This document shows positions 55,317 to 64,000 of a DNA stretch of 64,000 nt, piece after piece. The notes below the pieces were generated by a model that saw nothing but the letters and a program-made list of their open reading frames with translations, searched no databases and was not told the origin of the DNA. How positions within the stretch are numbered: position 1 is the stretch's first letter; each line of letters opens with the position of its first letter. Both the position numbers and the translations under genes were made by a program. The stretch lies in NCBI RefSeq assembly GCF_002964975.1, contig NZ_PSZM01000046.1:1-64000 (forward strand). Reading direction: 5' to 3'. This DNA comes from Apibacter adventoris (GTDB lineage: Bacteria; Bacteroidota; Bacteroidia; Flavobacteriales; Weeksellaceae).

Positions 55317-56567
55317 ATGGCTTTAAAACGAGTAGTAGTAACTGGACTTGGTGCAATAACTCCTATAGGTAATAATCTCAAAGAATATTGGGATGCATTA
55401 TTAGGAGGAAAAAGTGGAGCGGGTCCAATTACTCTATTTGATGCAACTAATTTTAAAACAAGGTTTGCTTGTGAATTAAAAAATTATAATCCTGAAGATT
55501 ATTTTGAAAAAAAGGATATTCGAAAATACGATAGATGTGCTCAATTGGGTATTATATCATCTAGAGAAGCTGTAGAAGACAGTAAATTATTAGAATATTC
55601 TGAATTAAATAAAGAAAGGGTTGGAGTTATTTGGGGATCAGGAATTGGAGGATTAAATACTTTTGAGCAAGAAGTTACAACTTTTGCTCGAGGAAATGGT
55701 GTGCCCAGATTTAATCCCTTTTTTATTCCTAAAATGATTGCCGATATGACTCCGGGTCTTATATCTATGGAATATGGATTTATGGGACCGAATTATGCGG
55801 CAGTATCCGCTTGTGCTTCTTCATCCAATGCTATTATTGATTCTTTAATGCTAATTAAATTAGGTAAAGCAGATGCTATTGTAACAGGGGGGTCAGAAGC
55901 AGCAATTTGTGCAAGTGGAGTAGGAGGGTTTAATGCTTTACATGCTATGTCTACCAGAAACGATGATCCTTCTACAGCCTCTCGTCCTTTTGATAAAGAT
56001 AGAGATGGTTTTGTTTTAGGGGAAGGTTCTGCTACTCTTATTTTAGAAGAATATGAACATGCAAAAAAAAGAGGAGCTACCATCTATGCAGAAGTTGTTG
56101 GTGGAGGGTTAAGTGCTGATGCATATCATATGACGGCGCCACATCCGGAAGGGTTAGGAGCTTATAATGTTATGAAAAATGCAATAGAAGACGCTGGAAT
56201 TAAATATAGTGATATTGATCATATTAATGTACATGGAACTTCTACTCCGTTGGGAGATCTAGCAGAGTCTAAGGCTATTTTAAAATTATTTGGAGAACAT
56301 GCATATAATATTCAAATAAATTCAACAAAATCCATGACAGGTCACTTATTAGGCGCTGCAGGTGCATTAGAAGCCTTAGCTTGTATTGTGGCTATTAAAG
56401 AAAACAAAGTTCCTCCAACTATTAATCACTTTACAGATGATGAGGAATTTGATCCTAAATTAGATTTTACTTTTAATAAAGCTAAAGAAAAAGAAGTAAT
56501 TTATGCAATGAGTAATACTTTTGGTTTCGGTGGTCATAATGCATGTGTTATTTTAAAGAAAATTTAA
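55317..56567 (+). CDS. fabF: 3-oxoacyl-ACP synthase II
   Basis: An elongating condensing enzyme of fatty acid synthesis, 416 residues. The triad is Cys166 (AVSACASSSNAI), His in VHGTSTPLGDLAES and His in KSMTGHLLGAAGALEAL. It uses malonyl-ACP and acyl-ACP carried by the AcpP encoded just upstream. It is followed by rnc after 19 bp. Standard in length and sequence. Confidence 0.96.
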   Translation: MALKRVVVTGLGAITPIGNNLKEYWDALLGGKSGAGPITLFDATNFKTRFACELKNYNPEDYFEKKDIRKYDRCAQLGIISSREAVEDSKLLEYSELNKERVGVIWGSGIGGLNTFEQEVTTFARGNGVPRFNPFFIPKMIADMTPGLISMEYGFMGPNYAAVSACASSSNAIIDSLMLIKLGKADAIVTGGSEAAICASGVGGFNALHAMSTRNDDPSTASRPFDKDRDGFVLGEGSATLILEEYEHAKKRGATIYAEVVGGGLSADAYHMTAPHPEGLGAYNVMKNAIEDAGIKYSDIDHINVHGTSTPLGDLAESKAILKLFGEHAYNIQINSTKSMTGHLLGAAGALEALACIVAIKENKVPPTINHFTDDEEFDPKLDFTFNKAKEKEVIYAMSNTFGFGGHNACVILKKI

Positions 56568-56586
56568 AATATGAATATCGAATCTT

Positions 56587-57336
56587 ATGGCTATTTGGAA
56601 AAAAATATTTTTCCCTTCAAATTTATTAAAACAAAATCCGAATACTAAAGAAGAAAAAATTTTTAAAAAACAGATTGAAGATCTTATAGGGTATAAACCC
56701 TCAAATTTAAATGTTTTTTATGAGTGTTTTACCCATTCTTCAATCAATAATAATAGCAGAGATTTTGAAAGACTTGAGTTTTTAGGTGACTCAGTATTAT
56801 CAAGTATCATTTCTGATTATCTATATCATCAAGCGCCTGATAAAAAAGAAGGGTATTTAACTCAAATGCGTTCTAAAATGGTTAATAGAAAAACATTGAA
56901 TGCATTAGGAACTGAATTAAATTTGAGTGATTATCTTCAAAAAAGACAAAATACAAGTTTAGGAGAAAATATAAACGGAAATCTTTATGAAGCTTTAGTA
57001 GGTGCAATCTATATTGATGGGGGATTTGAAAACTGTAGAGATTTTATAAGTGAAACGCTAATTAAGCAAGAAGATTTTGAACAGTTAGAAAAAAGAGTTA
57101 CCAGTTATAAAGGTCTCATTATTGAATGGGCTCAGAAAAATAAAATAGAGATTAATTTTGATACATTTCAGGAAGAAAATGCAGAAGAAATTAATATTTT
57201 TAATTCCATCATTTATTTAGATAATAAAATAATTACCAAAGGGAGAGCTACATCAAAGAAAAAAGCAGAGGAAATAGCATCCAAAAGGGCATTTTATAGA
57301 TTAAATAAATATATAAATACTTCTAATAAAAAATAA
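56587..57336 (+). CDS. rnc: Ribonuclease III
   Basis: A double-strand-specific endoribonuclease of 249 residues that processes rRNA precursors. The catalytic motif ERLEFLGDSVLSSI, the second acidic site LYEALVGAIYIDGG, and a C-terminal double-stranded RNA-binding domain (about 170-245, ending RATSKKKAEEIASKRAFY) are present. Its stop overlaps the ATG of the next gene (TAATG). The acpP-fabF-rnc order is conserved across bacteria. Confidence 0.95.
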   Translation: MAIWKKIFFPSNLLKQNPNTKEEKIFKKQIEDLIGYKPSNLNVFYECFTHSSINNNSRDFERLEFLGDSVLSSIISDYLYHQAPDKKEGYLTQMRSKMVNRKTLNALGTELNLSDYLQKRQNTSLGENINGNLYEALVGAIYIDGGFENCRDFISETLIKQEDFEQLEKRVTSYKGLIIEWAQKNKIEINFDTFQEENAEEINIFNSIIYLDNKIITKGRATSKKKAEEIASKRAFYRLNKYINTSNKK

Positions 57337-57812
57337 TGAAGATATATTCATTTGATTGGGAAGAAGATGACCCTATATTTAATTTTAAATTGTTAGGCTT
57401 ATCTTCAAATCTTACAAAAGATTATGAATTTGCTTTTTATTTAAATAAATACTGTTTATTCAATCTAAAAAGAGTAGATGATCAGGTAATTATGGATCAA
57501 AAAATCCCATATAAGTTTTCAGTATTTAAATTTTATCATTTAAAAACCAAACAAAAAATAGAATTAATCAGTAATTATTCATTTCCTGAAATTTTAAAGA
57601 AAGATGATTTTAGTTTATTTGAAGAAGTTGAAAACACTAAAATATTAATGCCTGAATATAAGGCATTTAATTATTTCTTAAAATTTGATTTTTTCTTAGA
57701 TGAAGAGTTTTATGTAACTTTGCAAAACCTGAAAATGATAAAAGAATATCAGTATATTGATTTAGAAAATATAAAAATAAATAATTTAGAAAATTTGATA
57801 TTACCTACATAA
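57336..57812 (+). CDS. IPExxxVDY family protein
   Basis: A 158-residue Bacteroidetes-specific protein of unknown function. The family motif appears in a variant form, MPEYKAFNY (Met105 to Tyr113, against IPExxxVDY), followed by a hydrophobic strand and EEFYVTLQNLKMIKEYQYI. It overlaps rnc by one base at its start and pyk by one base at its end (TAATG twice), so translation of the three is coupled. The rnc-IPExxxVDY-pyk order is the normal flavobacterial context and supports the call. Confidence 0.8.
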   Translation: MKIYSFDWEEDDPIFNFKLLGLSSNLTKDYEFAFYLNKYCLFNLKRVDDQVIMDQKIPYKFSVFKFYHLKTKQKIELISNYSFPEILKKDDFSLFEEVENTKILMPEYKAFNYFLKFDFFLDEEFYVTLQNLKMIKEYQYIDLENIKINNLENLILPT

Positions 57813-59245
57813 TGAACGAATTTAGAAAAAAAACAAAAATTGTTGCAACAATCGGTCCAGCCTCTGAAAGCAAGGAAGTTTTGATTAATATGTTTAAGGC
57901 TGGTGTTAATGTAATTAGAGTTAATTTTTCACATGCAGAAGAAGAAGTTGTGGAAAGATGGGTACATTTAGTTAGAGAAATTAATAAAGAATATAATTTA
58001 AATGTAGCTTTACTAGCAGATTTACAAGGTCCAAAATTAAGGGTAGGAATAGTTAAGGAAGGAACAATAGTTAGCCCAGGAGATATTATTACTTTTACTA
58101 ATGAACAAATTGAAGGAGATTCTCGTAGAGTTTATATGAGTTATCCTCAGTTTGCAAAAGACGTAAAAGTAGGAGAAAAAATATTATTAGATGACGGAAA
58201 ATTAATATTTGAAGTATTAGAGACAAATTTAATTAATGAAGTTACCGCAAGGGTAATTCAAGGAGGGCCACTTAAATCAAAAAAAGGTGTGAATCTTCCT
58301 AACACTAAAATTTCCTTACCAGCATTAACAGAAAAAGATATAAAAGATGCTTTAACTGCTATTAAATATGATTTTGATTGGCTAGCTCTTTCTTTTGTAA
58401 GAAATGTACAAGATGTACAAGATCTTAAAGAATTAATTCAAAAAAATAGTAATCATAAAATTCCGATTATTGCTAAAATAGAAAAACCAGAAGCAATACA
58501 GAATATTCAGGATATTGTAAATATAGTAGACGGAATTATGGTAGCTAGAGGAGATTTAGGAATTGAAATTCCTATGGAAAAGGTTCCATTAATACAAAAA
58601 AAGTTGGTAGCGATGTGTAAAATTGCATGTAAACCGGTTATTATTGCAACACAAATGATGGAGAGTATGATTGATGGGCTAACACCAACTCGTGCTGAAG
58701 TTAATGATGTAGCGAATTCAGTATTAGATGGTGCTGATGCCGTAATGTTGAGTGGTGAAACTTCAATAGGAAAATATCCGGTAGAAGTCATTAAAAATAT
58801 GTCTAAGATTATTAATAATGTTGAAGATGACCATCATATTAAAGTGCCGGCACATGACCCTAAGCCTTTAAGTGACAGATATGTTACAGATATGATTTGT
58901 TTTAATGCAGCTAAGATGGTAGAACAGGTAAATGCTAAAGCTATAGTAACTCTAACTCAATCAGGTTATACAGCTTTTCAAATCTCTTCTTACAGACCTT
59001 TGGCTGATATTATAGTATATACCTCTAATAAAAGAGTAATTAATATGTTAAGCCTTTTATGGGGAGTTAAAGCTTTTCATTATGAAGGATTAAAAAGTAC
59101 AGATGAGACGGTTGTAGAAGTTAATAAAGACATCGTTGATAAAAAATATGCAAATCCAGGAGATTTTGTAATAAATCTCAATGCTATGCCATCCTTTGGT
59201 AATGGACTAACTAATACATTACGTTTAACGAAAATAAGTCAATAA
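57812..59245 (+). CDS. pyk: Pyruvate kinase
   Basis: The last step of glycolysis, from PEP and ADP to pyruvate and ATP. Its 477 residues carry TKIVATIGPASESKE at the N-terminus, MVARGDLGIEIPMEKVP, IATQMMESMIDGLTPTRAEVNDVANSVLDG (split here across the active-site helix) and a C-terminal regulatory domain. It is the last gene of the acpP operon and ends at a strong shared terminator. Confidence 0.96.
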   Translation: MNEFRKKTKIVATIGPASESKEVLINMFKAGVNVIRVNFSHAEEEVVERWVHLVREINKEYNLNVALLADLQGPKLRVGIVKEGTIVSPGDIITFTNEQIEGDSRRVYMSYPQFAKDVKVGEKILLDDGKLIFEVLETNLINEVTARVIQGGPLKSKKGVNLPNTKISLPALTEKDIKDALTAIKYDFDWLALSFVRNVQDVQDLKELIQKNSNHKIPIIAKIEKPEAIQNIQDIVNIVDGIMVARGDLGIEIPMEKVPLIQKKLVAMCKIACKPVIIATQMMESMIDGLTPTRAEVNDVANSVLDGADAVMLSGETSIGKYPVEVIKNMSKIINNVEDDHHIKVPAHDPKPLSDRYVTDMICFNAAKMVEQVNAKAIVTLTQSGYTAFQISSYRPLADIIVYTSNKRVINMLSLLWGVKAFHYEGLKSTDETVVEVNKDIVDKKYANPGDFVINLNAMPSFGNGLTNTLRLTKISQ

Positions 59246-59263
59246 AAATAATTAAAATAAAAT

Positions 59264-59288
59264 AAAACCCTTAATCTTTAAGGGTTTT
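59264..59288. terminator. Terminator shared by pyk and the GT-C gene
   Basis: Stem AAAACCCTTA (59264-59273) with TAAGGGTTTT (59279-59288), then more T. The stop codon of the minus-strand glycosyltransferase gene (59278-59280) lies inside the hairpin, so both convergent transcripts end here. Confidence 0.75.
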
Positions 59289-60864
59289 TTATTTTATATA
59301 AATAATATATTTCAAGATTATTTTCATCAATTCTATTTTTTATGGTGTCAATCATTATTAAATTATAATTTTCTTTAAGTGTTGGTAAATTATAATAATA
59401 ATCAAATTCATCAGTTTTTTCAACATGAATATAGCTATTTCTAATACCATCTTTATAAACCCGACGAGGTAAAATAATAAATTGAGTTTTTTTGTCCTTA
59501 ATATAAGAACTTTGTTCATCTCTCAATTGAGGATATATTCTATAAGATAAATTAGGTTTAATAAAATATTTTACATTTGGAACAATATTGCAAGTTGTAA
59601 ATAAGCTGTTGCCTAATCCAAAACCTAAATTAAGAAGGGTAGGATCCTTTTCTTTAATTAATACATCTCTTAAATTTTCTGTAAGATATTTATCATGTTT
59701 AAGAATTCTAGCTTCTACCCAGGTATTGGTTAATAATCTCAAACTTAATCCTAAAAAAACGGAGATTATGGCTATAACAATTAGTGGATAAACAGAATAA
59801 TGATAAGAAATATATTTTTGTAAATATAAAAATAAACCTATTAATCCCAACACATCATAGACTAAAAAAGGTATAGGATAGTAGTATTGAAACATAGGAG
59901 CCATAAATATAGTAATGTAAAAAGATATTCCTGATAGTATAATAGATAAACTGGCTATTTTAGATTTAATATATTTAATGGAAAAATAAAATAATCCAAT
60001 AGTAGGAAAAACAAGTAATGAACAAGAATCTATAAATAAGAAGGTTATTCTTTTCAACAATAGTAAAAAAGTACTTTGAACAGAAGATATTTGAGAATAT
60101 TTACTATTTAGTACAATATATATATTATAAGCTTCTTTTAATGCATTATGACTATATAAATAAAATATAACGGGGGAAAATATTATTAAACATCCTACAA
60201 TAAAATAAGTTACATTTAGAAAAAAATTTTTAAAATTTTTATTCCATAAAATAGAGATAAATATGAATAATAAAGGAAAAAACCAGAACATAACTAAGTT
60301 AATTTTTGTTAATAAAGTCATGCTGCATAAACATCCATGGATTAGCATATAAATTGGAGGATGTACTGATAAATTATCTTTTTTAAAAAATTTTATAAAA
60401 TAATATAAGCTTATACATTCCCAAGTCAGAATGAATTCTTCTGCTGATCCACCAGCTTTAATTAGTTTCATTAAAAACAATGAAAAAATGATGCTGATAA
60501 TAAAAGAAAATGCTTGATTTAGATAAAGTTTAGCAGTTAAGTAGACAAATATTAAAAGAATTGTCCAGTTTATAATTTGTATAAGGAACATACCAAAAAA
60601 AGAAGTATTTGAAATAAAGTATCCTATTCCATAAATGAAAAATATGAAAGGTCCTTTATGATCAAAAATTTCTGTATATAATGTTTTTCCATTTAGCATC
60701 CCTTTCGCAACATTAAAATATATATTTGGATCAGCCCACTCATTTGAGGCATAAAATGGAGACATTTTTGATCCAAAAAAAAGTAAAAAAACTACATATA
60801 AAAATAGTATGAAAATTAATATTATATTATTATTACTTGTTATTTTTGTGGTTGTACGGATCAT
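59278..60864 (-). CDS. GT-C type membrane glycosyltransferase (ArnT/PMT-like)
   Basis: A 528-residue integral membrane protein with about ten hydrophobic helices. The first periplasmic loop carries the GT-C signature acidic residues in WADPNIYFNVAKGMLNGKT and EIFDHKGPFIFFIYG, as in polyprenyl-phosphate-sugar transferases of the ArnT/PMT/GT39-83 type. These transfer a sugar from a lipid-linked donor to a lipid or protein in the outer membrane leaflet or periplasm. It is last in a four-gene minus-strand cluster, 2 bp after the GT1 gene. Donor and acceptor are unknown. Confidence 0.78.
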   Translation of the reverse strand: MIRTTTKITSNNNIILIFILFLYVVFLLFFGSKMSPFYASNEWADPNIYFNVAKGMLNGKTLYTEIFDHKGPFIFFIYGIGYFISNTSFFGMFLIQIINWTILLIFVYLTAKLYLNQAFSFIISIIFSLFLMKLIKAGGSAEEFILTWECISLYYFIKFFKKDNLSVHPPIYMLIHGCLCSMTLLTKINLVMFWFFPLLFIFISILWNKNFKNFFLNVTYFIVGCLIIFSPVIFYLYSHNALKEAYNIYIVLNSKYSQISSVQSTFLLLLKRITFLFIDSCSLLVFPTIGLFYFSIKYIKSKIASLSIILSGISFYITIFMAPMFQYYYPIPFLVYDVLGLIGLFLYLQKYISYHYSVYPLIVIAIISVFLGLSLRLLTNTWVEARILKHDKYLTENLRDVLIKEKDPTLLNLGFGLGNSLFTTCNIVPNVKYFIKPNLSYRIYPQLRDEQSSYIKDKKTQFIILPRRVYKDGIRNSYIHVEKTDEFDYYYNLPTLKENYNLIMIDTIKNRIDENNLEIYYLYKIKNP

Positions 60865-60866
60865 TT

Positions 60867-62057
60867 CTATAAATTTTTGTTAGAATTAACTAAGTTTTCT
60901 AATAATTTGACTGCTTTATGATTTCCTCCGGCATTAATAAATGTACGTTTTATATATTTAGCAGCTTTTTTATAAACAGGGTTATTTAACAATTCATAAA
61001 TTGCATTTTCAATTTCAGAATCTTTCATTCTCTTATAACGTAGTCTTATACCACAACCTGATTTTTCTATTAATGAGGCATTATAAAACTGATCATAGGC
61101 AATAGGTATTACTAAGATGGGTAATTCATTAATTAATGATTCATTAATGGTATTAAATCCGCCATGTGAAATTACAACGTCTACCTTTTGTAATAATTCA
61201 ATTTGAGGTAGTTTTTTTTGTACAACAAAATTATTGGGCCATTCTTTTAACAAAGATGGTTCTGCTGAGGCTATTACGGTAACAGGTTTTTCTCCAAAAA
61301 TATTAACAATCCGTTTAAAAAAATCTTGTCGAATATCTTCTACAACCGTACCCAAAGAAACATAAATTTTAGGATTTTTATATGTTTCAAATTTTTCCCA
61401 GTCAAATGTTACAGGAGAAGGTCGCCCGAAAACAGGTCCTATAAATGTTAAATTATTAGGAGGTATTTTATATCCGGCAAACTCATAAGAAGTAAATACC
61501 ATATTTAGTTCTTTAGAATTAATAAGTTCTTCTTTTCCATATATTCCTAGGTCATTTTGTAATTTAATAATTAAATTGTGGCACCATTCCGTGACTTTAG
61601 GAGCTATTTTAGGGTCACCCATGGCTTCAGGCGGAGATGTTGTAGTAGTAGCACAAGGAATTCCTTTTTTGTAGGCAGCTAAGGATCCGGCAAAAGTAAT
61701 ACAGTCATTAATAATAACATCAGGATTAAATTTTTCAATTACTGAAAAAACTCCAGCCATCATTATTTTGGCAAAAGGGATATAAGTTTGCTCTAAAGCT
61801 AACTTTAAAGTTTCTAAACCGGAAAGATTAGAACCATTTCCTTGTAATGAAAGAATATATTCAATTTCTTTTTTATGTGGAGCTAGTAATTCTTCAGGAT
61901 AAAAATAAATTCCTTTCATAGGTATATATTCCTTTTCTAAGGGAATTAATCCTGTCCAAGCTACAGAATGACCTTTTTCAATAAGACTGGCTCCTATACT
62001 GAGAGTGGGATTAATATGTCCAAAAAAGGGGGGAACTACGAATAAAAATTTTGCCAT
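60867..62057 (-). CDS. MGT-type glycosyltransferase (GT1), copy 1
   Basis: A 396-residue GT-B enzyme of the macrolide/UDP-glucuronosyl-like family. The N-terminal acceptor domain starts FLFVVPPFFGHINPTLSIG. The C-terminal donor-binding domain has YVSLGTVVEDIRQ and VISHGGFNTINESLINELP with PIAYDQFYNA, the nucleotide-sugar signature. Such enzymes glycosylate small hydrophobic molecules (macrolides, carotenoids, sterols). It is a paralog of the next gene, 1 bp away. No substrate can be named from the window. Confidence 0.87.
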   Translation of the reverse strand: MAKFLFVVPPFFGHINPTLSIGASLIEKGHSVAWTGLIPLEKEYIPMKGIYFYPEELLAPHKKEIEYILSLQGNGSNLSGLETLKLALEQTYIPFAKIMMAGVFSVIEKFNPDVIINDCITFAGSLAAYKKGIPCATTTTSPPEAMGDPKIAPKVTEWCHNLIIKLQNDLGIYGKEELINSKELNMVFTSYEFAGYKIPPNNLTFIGPVFGRPSPVTFDWEKFETYKNPKIYVSLGTVVEDIRQDFFKRIVNIFGEKPVTVIASAEPSLLKEWPNNFVVQKKLPQIELLQKVDVVISHGGFNTINESLINELPILVIPIAYDQFYNASLIEKSGCGIRLRYKRMKDSEIENAIYELLNNPVYKKAAKYIKRTFINAGGNHKAVKLLENLVNSNKNL

Positions 62058-62058
62058 A

Positions 62059-63246
62059 TTATTTTTTATATATAAGTTTTTCTAAATAATGAGCTCCTTT
62101 TTGTAATCCTCCTGCATTTATAAAAGACTTCTGTATTCTTTTTGCTCCATTTTTATATTTTTTATCATTAATAATAAGGTGTATAGCTTCTTTTAAATGT
62201 TGAGATTTAAATCTGTTAAACTTTAACCTTATACCAGCAAAGTTTTCCGTTACACAACCTGAAACATAAGATTGATCATAAGCAATGGGAATTACAACCA
62301 AAGGTATACCGAAAGAAAGCGATTCACAAACAGTATTATTACCTCCATGACATACAACTGCCTGCATATGAGGAATAATTTCTAATTGAGGTACTTTTTG
62401 CTGTATAATAAAATTATCTGGAATATGTGTAAATAATTTAGGATCTGAAACTAAGACCACAGTTATTTTTTCATTTCTAAAAGCATCTATAACCTTATTA
62501 AAAAAAACTAATTTTTGTTCATGATCAAAAGTAGTTCCGATACTAACTAAAATTTTAGGGCTTTTATTATCTAAATTTAATTTATCCCAATTGAAAGAAA
62601 TATTTTCTTTACGGGAATTAATAATCGGTCCAATAAATTTATAATATGAAGGGAGTTGAGAGTCTCCAAAAAATTCTTTAGAAGTATATACTAATGTAAG
62701 TAAATTTGAGCAATCAATTCTTTGATCTCCCATAATCCCATGTGTTTTTTGGAAAGCAATTACTTGTTCACTTTCCCATTGGTGAACCATAGGTAAATTT
62801 TTGTTGATTTTTATAGAAGCAGGAGCAGTTACGGACGTTACATAGGGAATTTTTTGCTTAAAACAGCTTATTGCACCAGCAAATATCTGATGATCCGTAA
62901 TCACAATATCAGGGGAATTATCAGTAAGTAGCTCAGAAATACCATCAATTATGTAATTATTCATAGGAATTAAAACGTCTTCGTATAAAAATTTTAAACT
63001 ATCAATTCCATAAACAACTTTTTTTTTGAGATGTTCTATATATGTTAGTAAATTACTTTTTTCTTCTTCACTCAAAGAAAAAGGAATAAGTAATAACTTT
63101 CCCTTTTCTGGGAGTTGTTTTTCTAATTCAGGATCAAAACTAATCCAGAAAACTTCATGGTTTCTTTCTATAAGTTCTTTTCCCAAACCTAATGTAGGAT
63201 TTATATGTCCCGTTAAGGGAGGTACTATAAAAAAAAATTTAGCCAT
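62059..63246 (-). CDS. MGT-type glycosyltransferase (GT1), copy 2
   Basis: A 395-residue paralog of the neighbouring GT1 (FFFIVPPLTGHINPTLGLG at the N-terminus; VVCHGGNNTVCESLSFGIP then VVIPIAYDQSYVS in the donor site). The HGG of the donor pocket is kept, with Asn-Asn in place of the Phe-Asn of copy 1. Two adjacent, clearly diverged GT1 enzymes suggest either two sugars added in turn or two acceptors. Tight spacing with its neighbours (1 bp and 18 bp) marks one operon. Confidence 0.87.
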   Translation of the reverse strand: MAKFFFIVPPLTGHINPTLGLGKELIERNHEVFWISFDPELEKQLPEKGKLLLIPFSLSEEEKSNLLTYIEHLKKKVVYGIDSLKFLYEDVLIPMNNYIIDGISELLTDNSPDIVITDHQIFAGAISCFKQKIPYVTSVTAPASIKINKNLPMVHQWESEQVIAFQKTHGIMGDQRIDCSNLLTLVYTSKEFFGDSQLPSYYKFIGPIINSRKENISFNWDKLNLDNKSPKILVSIGTTFDHEQKLVFFNKVIDAFRNEKITVVLVSDPKLFTHIPDNFIIQQKVPQLEIIPHMQAVVCHGGNNTVCESLSFGIPLVVIPIAYDQSYVSGCVTENFAGIRLKFNRFKSQHLKEAIHLIINDKKYKNGAKRIQKSFINAGGLQKGAHYLEKLIYKK

Positions 63247-63264
63247 TATAGAGGTTTAAACTAA

Positions 63265-64000
63265 TTAATTGAAAAATTCCATTAATTTTTTACTTATCCA
63301 TTCAGGGTTTTGAACCGGGAGATTATGGTCTCCATTTCCTTCATATAATTTAGAATTAGGGATAAGTTTATTCAATAACTTTCCATCTTCTAAACAATCG
63401 GATTGATTTCCATATAAGAGCAATATCTCTTGATGAATTGATTTCATATTTTCAGCAGAAGAAAAATCTTTATCTTTGATAAGATCCTTAGGCATAGTAG
63501 TTTCATGAAGTAGAAAATCAAAAAGTTTTTTACTTTTATTCAACTGTCTTTTATTGGGCGTTAATTGAGTAGATATAGAATAATTTCGCATATAATGTTC
63601 TAAAAACTCATTTCCGTATTTCTCTATGGTGTCATCTGTTCCGCTATCTGTAATTGGAGAATCAATAATTGCAATTTTTTGAGTTGATTCAGGATGATGA
63701 ATAGCAGTAAATAATGAAATTAATCCTCCGAAACTATATCCTACTAAGTTTGCCTTTTGAATTTTAAAAAAATTCATTAATGATATTAAATCATTAGACA
63801 TGGTTTTCAAATCATATCCATATTTTACCTTTTCACTTAACCCGTGGCTTCTTAAATCATACATGATAATATGGTGGGTTTTAGCCAGGTGTGTTGCTAT
63901 ATTGAAGTAAAACACAGATAAGTTCGTAAACATTCCGTGTATCATTATAATAGGATCCGGAGATGTTTCATTAAGTTCTAAAACATGAAATTTCTGATTA
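63265..64000 (-). CDS. Alpha/beta hydrolase, 5' end outside window
   Basis: A serine hydrolase of the alpha/beta fold. The oxyanion loop is IIMIHGMFTNLSVF, the nucleophile elbow LVGYSFGGLISL, the acid LLYGNQSD and the His near GNGDHNLPVQNPEW. An ATG at 63945 lies after the conserved beta strand (KFHVLELNETSPDPII), and the frame stays open to the window edge, so the true start is to the right of 64000. It is the most upstream visible gene of the cluster with the two GT1s and the GT-C enzyme. It could act as a thioesterase or esterase for the same product. Confidence 0.8.
   Translation of the reverse strand, partial: NQKFHVLELNETSPDPIIMIHGMFTNLSVFYFNIATHLAKTHHIIMYDLRSHGLSEKVKYGYDLKTMSNDLISLMNFFKIQKANLVGYSFGGLISLFTAIHHPESTQKIAIIDSPITDSGTDDTIEKYGNEFLEHYMRNYSISTQLTPNKRQLNKSKKLFDFLLHETTMPKDLIKDKDFSSAENMKSIHQEILLLYGNQSDCLEDGKLLNKLIPNSKLYEGNGDHNLPVQNPEWISKKLMEFFN

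Noticed and set aside
55793-56083. Minus-strand ORF inside fabF
   Set aside because: A shadow of fabF; the conserved fabF reading explains the sequence.
1-64000. tRNA, rRNA, CRISPR arrays and insertion sequences
   Set aside because: I looked for TTCGAAT-type T-loops, rRNA motifs, regularly spaced repeats and transposase genes, and found none.

Overview
The window is a chromosomal segment of a low-GC (roughly 30% by eye) member of the Bacteroidetes, class Flavobacteriia. Several things point there. Promoter -7 boxes of the TAnnTTTG type recur, and there is almost no Shine-Dalgarno signal. Type IX secretion genes are present (PorT/SprT next to menG, and a small protein with a C-terminal sorting domain). 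Others are an IPExxxVDY-family gene in an acpP-fabF-rnc-IPExxxVDY-pyk operon, a zapA-6S RNA-rny arrangement, TonB-dependent receptor and LytS/LytTR regulators, and a surface protein with the flavobacterial 'VGVNNTSPQATLDV' head. The very low GC would suit a host-associated Weeksellaceae-like lineage such as Apibacter, but that is a guess.

Layout. 1-3069: a recombining array of paralogous proteins and lipoproteins of unknown function with two broken copies. 3077-5200: queA-rlmN RNA-modification operon. 5383-10138: a minus-strand operon reading KAS III, metallophosphoesterase, yicC, gmk, GH25 lysozyme. 10239-15452: menG, porT, then a cell-division/RNA block (coiled-coil protein, zapA, 6S RNA, rny). 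15543-17414: pdxA and ribE. 17420-22135: a TolC-like protein and clpB. 22431-27461: a TonB-dependent receptor, its small partner and a LytS/LytTR two-component pair. 27463-29333: two tandem phage-CI-like S24 repressors facing a small Cro-like gene across palindromic operators. 29647-36710: an M14-like protein, a membrane MutS-family ATPase, lon, a minimal T9SS sorting-domain protein and comF. 36755-37971: queD and an LpxH-like phosphatase. 37980-43538: thioesterase, HU-like protein, Crp-type regulator, lepA, a frameshifted doxX and an AraC/GyrI-type regulator. 43702-51455: a pyrimidine/arginine precursor region (carB, an inserted lipoprotein, carA with a long leader, a beta-helix surface protein, pyrB). 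51931-54677: an LTA-synthase-like sulfatase-fold enzyme and a 3'-5' exonuclease. 55060-59245: acpP to pyk operon. 59278-64000: a glycosylation cluster (GT-C membrane enzyme, two MGT-type GT1 enzymes, alpha/beta hydrolase) running off the window.

Most of the window is core housekeeping. The items most worth following are these. (1) The roughly 258-nt leader upstream of carA has a promoter, a previously uncalled 43-codon ORF, mutually exclusive stems and an intrinsic terminator directly after the ORF stop: a textbook attenuator layout. (2) The array at the left edge has a 179-bp near-identical duplication and remnants. (3) The S24/S24/Cro-like switch has no prophage around it. (4) A clear 6S RNA lies between zapA and rny. 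(5) The glycosylation cluster at the right edge may belong to a biosynthetic locus. No tRNA, rRNA, CRISPR array, insertion sequence or complete prophage was seen.
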